From contig WELB01000035.1 of NCBI GenBank assembly GCA_009602725.1, forward strand, positions 339,894-374,998: a stretch of DNA of 35,105 nucleotides, given 5' to 3'. Of the stretch, positions 21,710 to 31,176 are shown in pieces (the first letter of the stretch is position 1; each line of letters opens with the position of its first letter). This DNA comes from Spirogloea muscicola. Its lineage: Eukaryota > Streptophyta > Zygnematophyceae > Spirogloeales > Spirogloeaceae. The position numbers and the translations under genes are program-made. The notes beneath the pieces were generated by a model that saw only the letters and a list, made by a program, of their open reading frames with translations, was not told the origin of the DNA and searched no databases.

Positions 21710-23704
21710 TCATTTTGGCACATTCAATAATGTCTCTTCTGTACCCTGGAATGGGCACCAGTGCTTGCCATCGCGCTTGCCATTGTCTCTATCCCATTTG
21801 TGCAGGTGCGCACGAACCTCATCAACAAAGTTGCCGTCTGAACGTATGATGGACCCACCAACTAAGTGTACATCACCTTGAATATGGATTAGTCTGGCCG
21901 TACCGAAAAGCTGGAGACCTCCTTGCCACCCACCTCGCCATGACTCGTGCACAAGGCCTCTTTCACTGATCTGAGATAGGTGTGGAGGACACACTGCCTG
22001 TTGACAATGTAGAGAGTGTCACTTGCACTTGCTGACGCACCACTCTCAACAAGGAAAGCCAGTCCGTGCCGCCACTCTTCCGCCTCTGGATTGTAAACTG
22101 AGCCCCAAGTCGCGTTGTCTTGCTTCATCAAATACTTGATGCAACGTCCACAATCTCCCATTGAGGCAGAAGGCGTCCCACACAAGCAAGGTATCCAGAA
22201 GAAGTGGAAGTGAGCGCCACGTACTCTCCTCATCGGCACAGTCCAAGCTTTCCACTGAACGTGAAATAGGTTCGGTACCATGACCACCACCCACAAAAAT
22301 GTCATTCTTCAAGACCACTCGGAAGAAATCTGCTCTTCCCGCTTGCATTGGAGCACCTAGCGCCCAATGATTGGTAGTCACATCGTAGATCCAGACCTGC
22401 GCTCAACTCATCCAGCTCAATTTACTGGCATGTACCCATAACAAGATTCAGCCAAGCGGAGACATGAAGAAGCAGTATCGTGCAGCGCTAGTGCAAATGA
22501 TGTCGAAGAAGCACAACCTCAACGCCAGTGATAGTGATGTTATATGCTAGAGATGGTCATACCTCATCTGTAGGTAGATCTATGTCAACCTCCAATTCCT
22601 CATGTAGAGAATATGATAGACCACCCATCACATACAATTTCCTCTTCACGACTGCTGCCCGGAAATTGTAAAATCTGTTGCAAATTGTTGGAAGAGGCGG
22701 CAATCGAGACCATCTCCTAAGAGCTACACATGGATCCACCATAAGAAACATCACAGTTAAGCTTCATAAGCAGCCGATCAGTCTCTCCAGCAGCAACCAG
22801 TATCACCAACACGGTGTCTGTTGCTCGATTCTTCTTCAGAAAGATTCAGGCAGGACCTGGACTCTAATCTACACCTTCACTAAGAACATTCAAAAGAAAG
22901 GTGGAGCTAAACAAGGCTTGTGCTTACCAAAGTCATAAGCTAGCCACTGAGTGGAATGCTCCTCACCAACCACATAGAGCCACTCCTCCTTCGCATGTGT
23001 CTCCCGGGCACTGTCGCGTTCGCATCACGTTCTCAAAGTTCCATTGCACGCCACATCTTTCATCAAACATTTGAAGACCCCACACATACTAGCACACCTT
23101 CTGCGATGTACGGGAGCATGCCATGAGCTCAGAGGCATACACGTATATCTCGTCACTCTGAAGGAGCTCCCGCCATGAGCGGCAAACACCTCGAGCTTCT
23201 CTGCTCCATAGATGCACAGAGCGGCATTAGAAGTAAGCTGACACATAGACCCGCTCCTGTGAACCAATCTGGAGATCTAAGAGCGTTGATGTATGGAGCC
23301 CAATGAGGGACACCATCGAGCATCCAAGACACTGAGAAAGCAAGATCTACTCTCAGTCATGTGTCCTCCACATCAGTCGCCGGTGCGTGATGGGTAGCAC
23401 ATATCTTGGGCGACACCTGGCCCCCGTGTGCAGCTTGCGGCAGCGGTGTCGGTCAAGTTGAATGCCAGAGCTGGACGGCCGAAGGGGCTGGAGGATTAGA
23501 GTACGACGGGGCGTCCTGAGGTGGCAAGTAGGACGCCCAAAGTCGAGGGCTCTGGAAGCGCAGGCGCTCACAGGTAGTGGCCTCTGGGGACGCGCGCCAG
23601 GCAGGCCACGGCGATGTCGCGAGGGAGGCCCGGGATGAGCGCTGCGGCCGCCTCTTGCTCCTTATCGCTGCGCTGCCTCTTGGCGGCGGCGGCGGCGACG
23701 CTGA

Positions 23705-23736
<32 letters not shown>

Positions 23737-23744
23737 TGATCCAT
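21710..23744 (-). CDS. F-box/kelch-repeat protein, with an apparent frame break
   Basis: Likely SCF ubiquitin-ligase substrate receptor: the F-box would bind a SKP1-type adaptor and the kelch propeller a target (family knowledge). Exons read 23744-23572, 23200-23141, 23010-22928, 22723-22563, then from 22396 down. Phases agree for the first four. Exon 1 begins MDQ, has an Arg/Ala-rich tract from a CGG repeat, then the F-box LIPGLPRDIAVACLARVP, continuing as GVCRSWRELLQSDEIYV. HAKEEWLYVV follows, as in plant F-box/kelch proteins. Kelch blades: RRWSRLPPLP...KRKLYVMGG, HWALGAPM...NDIFVGGG, STWRSLPLL...LNGRLWTL, TWGSVYNPEAEEW and HIQGDVHLVGG, ending LLNVPK. Between LNGRLWTL and TWGSVYNP (about 22185-22125) the frame shifts by one base with no plausible intron. 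The return to the original frame near 21950 could be an intron. It is either a recent pseudogene or carries a sequencing error. Confidence 0.7.
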
Positions 23745-23990
23745 GCGGGGCGCCGCGCTCGGCACTCCGCTAGCCTGCAACTGGGTGGGAGTGCGTCAAC
23801 TGACGGCGAGCCTGTGTGGCCAAGATCGAAGAAGAAAGGCTCCCTCCATTGGGGACAGGGGATCAAAAGATCAACGGCACGCACAACTGAAGACTGCAGC
23901 TGGAGCGGGTTGCCAGTTGGCCACCGCCAGACAAGGCCAGCCCACAGCTGTCCGTTCTTTTCTGGGCTGGCTTTGCCAGCCCCTCTTCTC
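22804..23990. repeat. Segmental direct duplication, copy b
   Basis: Aligns with 18790-20008 over about 1.2 kb in the same orientation, about 4 kb apart. It covers the 5' three exons, introns and upstream region of the F-box gene. It ends in both copies at the GGGCTGGCTTTGCYAGCCCC repeat module, suggesting the repeat took part in the duplication. Confidence 0.8.
23690..23735. repeat. (CGG)n repeat within F-box exon 1
   Basis: GGC/CGG units encode the Arg tract following MDQ and a nearby Ala run on the minus strand. The corresponding region in the duplicate has a different length, which accounts for its out-of-frame ATG. Confidence 0.8.
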
Positions 23991-24245
23991 TATGGGCGAG
24001 CCTTTCTCTTTTTTCATGGGCGAGCCATTACTTTTCATCTTATCAGCTTCCCCCCCTTAACACTTGCTTCATTCCCTGTTACTGGGCTGGCCAATCACAG
24101 CCATCGCTATCCACTGGAAGGAATTCCTTCTTTATTTAGAATAGCAAATGATACTTAAATGCCTTAAATGCTGTCATCGAGCCGTCGAGTGAGCAGTCGA
24201 GGTCTTTACTCAAGAAGACGTAGAAAACCGTACTTCCAAATTCAT

Positions 24246-24660
24246 TCCCCCGTACTGACATAGCATCTTCAGCCTCTTCGTCGCTGCTTAGCGCTTTAGG
24301 CCCCTCCGTCATTTGGCCCCTTCGAATCTTTGTCAATTCTTTTCGAGCTGGCTATTCGCGGACTACCGGAGGGGAACCGCTCCATTCCACTGGCCATCGA
24401 TGTGCACGGGGCTTTCGGATCTCAGTGTTCGACCTGTTGAGCCGGCTTGCGCGCCATGCTGTGTCCCGCAGGCCGGGCAAGCAGGCCGACTTCTATGCCG
24501 CTCGCTCGCTAGCGCAGGTCTTTTGCAAGTGCCTGTCCATATCCCTTCCAGCGGTCCATGGCCCACGCCTTGCATCTGCGTGCTGGTCGTGCTCTAGCTG
24601 CAGCCTCTCGTTTTCGTCTAGGGGATGGCTTTCCGGCGGCTAAATTTGTGACTTGCGGCT
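24246..24660 (+). mobile_element. Retrotransposon tail joined to the longest C-terminal coding fragment, copy 6
   Basis: A second-subfamily tail (24246-24345) runs directly into coding sequence. One frame starts AIDVHGAFGSQ (about 24388), and after a one-base loss continues VFDLLSRLARHAV, KQADFYAARSLAQVF and SISL; a second shift restores MAHALHLRAGRALAAAS. The (A/P)-IDVHGxxG-then-helix pattern followed by a LQR-containing helix is what many LINE ORF2 proteins show downstream of the reverse transcriptase. It is the main evidence for the LINE assignment. The coding frame is broken at least twice. Confidence 0.55.
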
Positions 24661-24763
24661 CCCACGTAGAGAGTAATAAGTCATTCACATACATGGAAAG
24701 GAAACAGCTCTTTCCAGAGTAAGGCAATGGCTGTGAGAGGCTAAAAGAAGTACAAGGTCTAAG

Positions 24764-24842
24764 GGGCTGGCTTTTCACAGCCCTTGCTCCCATCGAAGAA
24801 GTGGCACTCTCAATGAGGGCAAGGGCTGCGAAAAGCCAGCCC
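24764..24842. mobile_element. Fold-back element with 24-base arms
   Basis: 24764-24787 and 24819-24842 are inverted repeats with a single mismatch (GGGCTGGCTTTTCACAGCCC against GGGCTGCGAAAAGCCAGCCC), with a 31-base loop. It matches the GGGCTGGCTTTTCGCAGCCC module of the retrotransposon tails. Confidence 0.7.
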
Positions 24843-25262
24843 AAAAAGAATCAACAAAGGTTTGGAGGGGCCTACAAGCGGGAGAGCCGCTTCATCTAAG
24901 GGGCCGGAAGGAACCAAATCACATAGCTATGCAAAAGACTATAGTGGTTGGTAGTTGGGTAAGCCCGAGTCAGCATTCGCTTCCCTTCCGGTCTATGTGC
25001 ACCTCGTGCCTACTCTTTCGTCACCATGTTGGCTTTTTTGGGCTAGCCTTTGACAGACATCGCCCCTTGGAAGAGCTTCTCTCTCTTCAGCCGCTTTTTG
25101 TGTTTCTTTTCTGATTCTGGAAAACTTCCAGCAGTAAGCCTGTCTTCCCGTCTCGCCCTTGCTTCCTTAGTCCCTCTCAGCTTGGGGCGTTGCTTGGTAT
25201 AGCCCCATTCTTTGCCTGTCCTTTGCTTGTGCACGAACAGGATAGGATCGACTTGGCCTCCC

Positions 25263-25440
25263 TTAACTAGAGGCTACTGAGAGTCCCTACTGAGTGATCC
25301 ATCCTCCCCCTGTTCTGACACAGCATCTTCAGGCCCCTTTGTAGCTGCAAAATGCTTTTAGGCCCCTCCGAACCTTTGTCAATTCTTTTCGGGCTGGCTT
25401 TTCGCAGCCTTTGCCCCCGTTGGGAGTGCCACTTTCTTTC
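25263..25440 (+). repeat. Second-subfamily retrotransposon tail, copy 7
   Basis: Nearly repeats 25700-25870: both contain ACTGAGTGATCCATCCTCCC, CATCTTCAGGCCCCTTTGTA and GTCAATTCTTTTCGGGCTGG, and end in CAGCC..TTGCCCCC. The two lie in tandem about 430 bases apart. Confidence 0.7.
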
Positions 25441-25589
25441 CTTGCTGATGTCTTAGTCCTTAGCACTCCGGCTCCTTCAGACATTGTCCATTTCTTTGGG
25501 CTGGCCTCTCCCAGCCACCAGTCAATCTGGCCGCGCTTGCTTCCTTGAATGTCATGCGCACCGTGCGCCTTCATCTTTCCTGTACACTG

Positions 25590-25870
25590 GCTGGCCTTTC
25601 CATGGCCCACGCTCTGCATCTGCGAGCTGGCCGTGCTCTCGCTGCGGCCTCTGGCTCTCGTCAGGGGGATGGTTATCTGGCAGCTAGTCTGTCGGACCTG
25701 AGGCCTCTCACTCGTGATTACTGAGTGATCCATCCTCCCCCTGTTTAGACATAGCATCTTCAGGCCCCTTTGTAGCTGCTACGTGATTTCGGCCCATCCG
25801 AACCTTCGTCAATTCTTTTCGGGCTGGTTTTTCGCAGCCCTTGCCCCCATTTGGAGAGCCATTTCTTCTT
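25590..25870 (+). mobile_element. Retrotransposon 3' end, copy 8
   Basis: One frame encodes MAHALHLRAGRALAAASG, then YLAASLSDLRPLTRDY and a stop (25724), followed by a second-subfamily tail with GGGCTGGTTTTTCGCAGCCC. It confirms that the two tail subfamilies follow the same C-terminal coding end. Confidence 0.6.
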
Positions 25871-25984
25871 CTTTCACGGCCATTGGCATTGCTTTGAAAG
25901 ATCTTTTCTTCCCCTTCTCTGGAAACAACAGCGCTCCACATTGACTGGTGGCTGTAAGAGTGTCCAGCCGAAAGAAATGGACAA

Positions 25985-26277
25985 GGTGTAGAGGAGCCGG
26001 ATGAAGCCCTTCTGCCAACAACTAGAGCCCGCCCAGCTTTCTGGTGCAAAGCATTAGCCTGAGCACGCTGCAAACAGGCCGAAACTCCTCGTCGTAAGAA
26101 CGACAGACATGCAGCTGGCAAGCCCATCTCAGCCGGAACACATTTACATGTCGTGTGTAGCCTAGATTGGCTATGTTTTGAAGGAGAGTAAGGAAGGAAT
26201 GCGTGTGTATTAAGAGATGGAGGGCCATGTGTGGCCAAGTACAAAGGCAAGCACATTGACAAATGTACGTCATCAGG
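25985..26277 (-). mobile_element. Inverted retrotransposon fragment, copy 9
   Basis: Reading the minus strand from 26277: the 81-base repeat, about 130 bases of unassigned sequence, then CLQRAQANALHQKAGRALV and a shifted tail including a CCAGCCGAAAGAAATGGAC module at 25961-25980. The order matches the inverted copy at 15376-15617. Confidence 0.5.
26197..26277. repeat. 81-base dispersed repeat, copy b
   Basis: Partner of 15537-15617, in the same orientation. Confidence 0.8.
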
Positions 26278-26960
26278 AAGGAGGACCTAAGCACGACTGC
26301 CGCTGGCAGGAGCTGATCAGATTGGGGGTAATCGGAGTAGTGCTGCAGCTTTCTTTGTTCTGCACTGCTCACTGCGTGGCCAGCGATGTGTGTCGATGCT
26401 CGACCTCTACACGCCTCCGTAACCACGACATTGACCAAGGCTCGTGGCCCTTCACCAGGTTGCACGCCTACAATGTCAAGTGTGCGAACACAGGCCGCGG
26501 ACTATGCCCGCAGGCCCACCTACACGTAGGTGGCTGTCGGCTCGACTGACGCTCCCTGTTGTGGTTGAGTAACTCCTACTTATATTTTCTTGGCCCTTAC
26601 CGTCAGGGCGTGCTCGCTGCGCCTGGCCTCTGCCAGAACTCTTCTCTATTTCTTCTTTTTCAGCCGCTTATTTCCTTTTAACATCAGCAGTCGTCTCCTT
26701 GATATCAGCAGCCGCGTCCTCCGCCAAGCCAATGCGAGCGAGCCAGCGGCAGGCCGCGACGACCGCGCATGGCGGCGACGGCGGCGGCGCATCGGCGGCC
26801 TGGCCCTGGGACAAGGCGCGGCGAGAGGCTGACGCGGGTGACGGGAAGCTGAGCGGGCTGCGACAGCCGGGGGGCCAGCGCAGAACCTGAGGAGGGCGAG
26901 GCCGGCGGCGGCGCTCGGATGCGGTGAAGCTCGGCCTGCGGGGCCCGGGGATCGGCCGCC

Positions 26961-29900
26961 ATGGACGGGCTGTTCAGCAAGGCGCTGGACGCGCTGGAGC
27001 CGCTGCAGTCGTCGGCGCTCAGCGCGCTCGACCTGACGCTCAACGAGTACCCCAAGCCGGCGGACGTGCCGCCGACGCCCTCGGGGCCCCCGGCCGCCGA
27101 GAACGGCGACGGCGGCGGCGGCGGCGGCGGCAGCGGCGCCGCGGGCTTCGCTCCGTCGGCGCTGTCGGCGGCGCAGCGCGTGCTGCAGTTCTGGGAGGAG
27201 CTGGACCTGGAGGGCAAGAAGGCGGGGTGGGACGCGCTGGGCGTGGCCATCTCGCAGAACCAGGAGGCGAGCACCAAGAACCGGCGGACGCTCGCGGACT
27301 TGACGCGGGCGTTCAAGGCGGCGCCGGAGCAGCGGGACGTCGCGCCGCTGCTCAAGTCGTACCAGGCGGAGATCGACGCGCTGACCAAGCGCGCCAAGCA
27401 TGCCGAGACGGCCTACCTCGGCGTCTACCAGCTCCTCTACGACGCGCCGGACGCCGTCCCCATCCTGCGCTCCTTCGTGGACGCCACCGGCCGCGTGGCC
27501 GTCGCCGAGCAGGAGGCGCGGCGCTGCCGCCAGGAGCTCGAGGTTGGCGGCGCCGCTCTCGTTGCGCGCCGCGGCGTGGCCCAGATCGTGGCCGCAAATG
27601 CTGTCCACAGCCCTTCTTAGAGCCTCCGAAAGCAATGCCCTCTGTGTCTCCCGCGGTGGTGCAGGTTCTCCGGAGAGACTCGGCCAACTTGAAGACACTG
27701 CAGGCCACAGTACGGCGATTGGAGGAGCGGAATGCAGAGCTGGTGAGTGATAACGCATTCCGCTACTGCTGCAGCTCTTGGACACCATCTTAATTCTGGG
27801 TCCTGCAGTGGATAAGCCCTGAGATTAACGTGGTGCATTGTGGCGCAGGAGGAGGACATGGAGGAAAAGGTGGGCCAGATCGTGCTCCTGCGGGAGAAGG
27901 AGCTGGAGAAGGGCCTGGACGCGATGCGGGAGCAGGAGCGGGCGCAGGCGATGCAGCTGTCGGAGACCAAGGAGAGCCTGGCGGCGCTGCAGCGCCTGCA
28001 CGACCGCACGCAGAGCCAGCTCTTCGACCTCCGCACGCAGACCGAGGAGGAGCGCGCTGCCAAGCAGCACGAGCTGGACCTGGTGACGGAGGAGATCGAC
28101 CGCGCTCAGGAGCGTGCGGTGGGCCTGGAGCGAGTGCGCTCCGTGATGGTGTCGGAGATGGAGCAGATCCGTGCTGCTGGGCAGCAGGTCACGGCCGAGG
28201 AGGAGGACAGCGCAAAGCAGCGGACGTTGCGGGACCTTGAGGAGAATCTGAGCTCCAAGGAGAAGCTCATCTCAAAGCTCCACCAGCAAATGCAGCAGCT
28301 GGAGCAGGCTCTCACGGTGGGCCTCACTGATGTGCAATGTCTCAAGTGAGAGACTTGTTGAGGTTGAGAGCAAGGAGAGGATGTGCTCGACCAAATCTTC
28401 CCTCGTCTGCATGTGCAGGAGGGCCGAGAATCCAACCTTGTCCGAATACAGGAGTTGGAGGAGAAGGTTGAGGTCACAGAGCAGGCGAACGAGGCTCTGC
28501 GGCTGGAGATCAGCGAGAGACCAACGGGGACGCAGCTGGAGGAGCTCCGGAAACAGATCCGTGTGCTTCAGGTCTGCATGGATGCCTTCAACCAGCTCTT
28601 CCGTGATCGATCCATGATATGGCAACGAGTCATTCACTGTAGTAGTAGATACACGTAAACACTTACGGGGTACATCTTCCAGTTTCCTTCTCGGCTGATG
28701 TCAAATCTTTCGCTGACTCTGTTTAGGCGTTAATAGGCACCGACGTGGATGAGGAATGGGACAAGATGGATGAGGAGGACAAGGAGGACAACAGTGAGGC
28801 AGCACGGTTGCGAGCGGCTCTTAAGGTCCTTAACTGCTTCATGTGGAACAGCATGAGAGCAAGCTGCAGCCCTCTATTGCATTGTAGCTGTCATCTTATC
28901 ACTGGAACAGGTAATGTACTTGCGCTTCTAACAATTGATCTTTGGTGCTCATGACAGGATACAAATAGGAAGCTGATGGCTGAGCTGACAATGACGCGGA
29001 TGTCGCTGAGCGAGCGAGTGGCGGAACTAGGTGAAGCGAACGGCAAAATTGTGGTCCTTCAGGAGGAGAGCAGGGCCTTGCAGCAGCTGATTGGTCAGCT
29101 GGAGGAGGACATTGTCAGGGTATGTGCAGTCCTACTCTCCGTAGACACCTGCATTTTGCACCATGAAAAGTTGAACATGTTATAGCCTCAGCAGCAAGCA
29201 GTATATGCATGTATACAGCGGATCAAGTATGCTGCTAGGTCAGGCCAGGCTGTGTCAGCTGCACGAATCTCTTGCTTGAGAGACAGAAGAAAGCAGACCT
29301 GAGTTACCAGTCAAATTTGCAGCAGGATTGACAAATGTTCAATCACGACAGTCTCCAAGGTTTGATGCTTCCAGGGAGGAGCTGCTCACAAAGTGCCCAT
29401 CTACTTGCCCGGTCCATGCAGCAAAGTGGCAAGGGCTCGGATCAGTCATCGCAGGCCAGCTGGCAGCCGGGGCCGGGGGCTGTGTCCACCCTCCTGCAGC
29501 CGCAGGCGAGCTTCAACCACAGGAGCGAAGTGGAGGCCGTGGACAACGCGGCTGATGGCCCGTCCGACGACACCATGCTGAGCATTGTCTGCGGACAACG
29601 TGATCGCTTCCGCAAGCGCGTCAAGGAACTTGAAGACCAGATCGGGGTCCTCCAAGAGAGCCTTGGTGGGGCTTTTCTGCTGCTGCTTGCACAATGGCTA
29701 TTGAACATGCTGCAGTGATCCAAGCCGTCGCACTGGACAGGCTTTTCGGGAATGGGTTTGGGGTTGAGGATAGATCTGAAAAGAATAGATCTAGAAAACA
29801 AGGGGAATTGTCCTTACCAAGCCGAGTTACCATGTTTGTGATGCAGCAAGGAGCGGTGCAGAAGTAGAAAAACTGAAGAACGACAATGTGAGCCTGTACG

Positions 29901-30660
29901 AGAAGATTAAGTACCTGGAGCAGTACAACCGGCAACAAAACCCAGGAGCGCGACGGGATGTCGGTGATGTCACGGTATTTGGCGGTGGTGGGCATAGCAG
30001 TGCACGCTATGCTTGCTTCAGCATCTCGAATGCTGGGGGAATGGAACACCGGCCTCCTTACTCTGCGCTTGGCGAAGGTGGCGGGAATGCTGAGATCCAA
30101 TATCGCAAGCTGTACGAGGACCGTATGAACCCTTTCCACGAGTTCCACCAGCGCGAGCAGGATCGGAGCTACAAGAGCTTGCGGCTTCACGACAAGGTCA
30201 GTCACTACATATCCTGCTACATGCTGCATGGGTAGGTACACTCTTTTAACAAGGGTTTAGGAGGGTGCCTCTGAAACAAGGTGAAGAATTTGAGGTGATG
30301 ATTGCTCAGCGACTTAGCTGCCAGTCATGTTTGACCTGTCATGACATCTCCTTGACATTGAAAGTAACAACAATTGGCTTTTTGTGGGTCCAGATCACCT
30401 TGACAGGAGGGAGGTTCTTCCTGTCCAATAAGTATGCCCGAACATTCCTCTTCTTCTACACGATTCTCCTGCATCTCCTCATCTTCTACGTCATATACAA
30501 GCTGGCCCACCCACGGGTTATCACCATCTACGAAAGCAACCCGCATGTAGGGGTGGCCCAGTCAACAGGGGGTGAGGACGCAGCGCACACGTTCACAGAT
30601 GTAATTGCAGAGGGTGTAGGCACTCTCATGCAGAAGACCAGAGATTTGACCAACCAGTGA
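26961..30660 (+). CDS. CASP: Golgi protein CASP (CUX/CDP alternatively spliced product homologue)
   Basis: Exons 26961-27542, 27665-27742, 27849-28316, 28419-28571, 28727-28825, 28958-29116, 29422-29665, 29847-30196 and 30394-30660 join in phase to give 799 residues (plant CASP about 690). The N-terminal part has LQFWEELDLEGKK, a block near ISQNQEASTKNRRTLADLTR, LLKSYQAEIDALTKRAKHAE and YQLLYDAPDAVPILRSF, all family landmarks. A long coiled coil fills the middle. LSIVCGQRDRFRKRVKELE, VEKLKNDNVSLYEKIKYLE and YEDRMNPFHEFHQREQDR precede one transmembrane segment (ARTFLFFYTILLHLLIFYVIY). CASP proteins are tail-anchored golgins involved in retrograde traffic (family knowledge). Exon 1 carries a poly-Gly run from a GGC repeat. 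The stretch 29975-30060 is read here as coding because it stays open and in phase, but its composition is unusual and it might be an intron. Confidence 0.92.
27112..27135. repeat. GGC repeat coding a poly-Gly run in CASP exon 1
   Basis: Eight GGC-type codons in a row between an acidic linker and the conserved AAQRVLQFWEELD segment. Variable linkers are common here in the family. Confidence 0.85.
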
Positions 30661-31176
30661 CACACTCGTGTGTATTGCTGGACACAATGTGCTCCCTTGT
30701 GGGTTTTAATTTGTGTGCCCACTTGGTGTCTATGTAAGCTACTTACATTGCATCCCTTGAGGACTACAGGGAGTACCTTAATGAGAAGCTCAGACGTTTG
30801 CTCATTTATGGTCTTCTTCTCATACAGCCTCCTACTCTGCTTCTGTACCTCAGCTAAATGACAAAGCAATCACCTTCTTCCTTCTGTTGCTTATCTTGAG
30901 GTTCATGCACAGCTTTGGCAATGCAAGTATTCTGCAGAGGTCAGAGCTGCAATGCACAGCTTCTATGATGCATCCCGATGATATGAAGATTCAACAGGGA
31001 TGGCAGTTGTAGAAAACCCTCTGATTAGACTAGATGTTGATGATGGCCTATACGTGCTGATTATTATAGATGACAGAATGAGTTGCTGTCCACACCTCAC
31101 CTCAGCTCAATGTGGTACATTTCCACTTTGCCAATGCAACTTTACGAAGAGAGTCCGCTAATTGACACTAACCTGT
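30661..31176. other. Intergenic region between the convergent CASP and sterol dehydrogenase genes
   Basis: No gene. It should carry both 3' UTRs. A TGTAA string, the common green-algal polyadenylation signal, lies at 30733-30737, about 75 bases after the CASP stop. A single pentamer is weak evidence. Confidence 0.55.

Larger units (their letters stand above)
23745..26960. other. Repeat-rich region between the F-box gene and the CASP gene
   Basis: No conserved host gene is visible. GGGCTGG modules occur near 23964, 24084, 24345, 24764, 25036, 25391, 25498 and 25821, with inverted ones near 23937, 24836 and 25962. About 26280-26960 shows no repeat I recognise. The last 350 bases become GC-rich and should contain the CASP promoter and 5' UTR. 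Confidence 0.6.

Noticed and set aside
20130-25830. Regularly recurring GGGCTGG units, considered as a CRISPR-like array
   Set aside because: Spacing and orientation are irregular, units are imperfect and the genome is eukaryotic.
26646-27788. 380-codon open frame on the minus strand
   Set aside because: It lies opposite CASP exon 1 and its GC-rich upstream region; Arg/Leu/Ala-rich composition is what GC-rich antisense gives, while the plus strand has clear family motifs.
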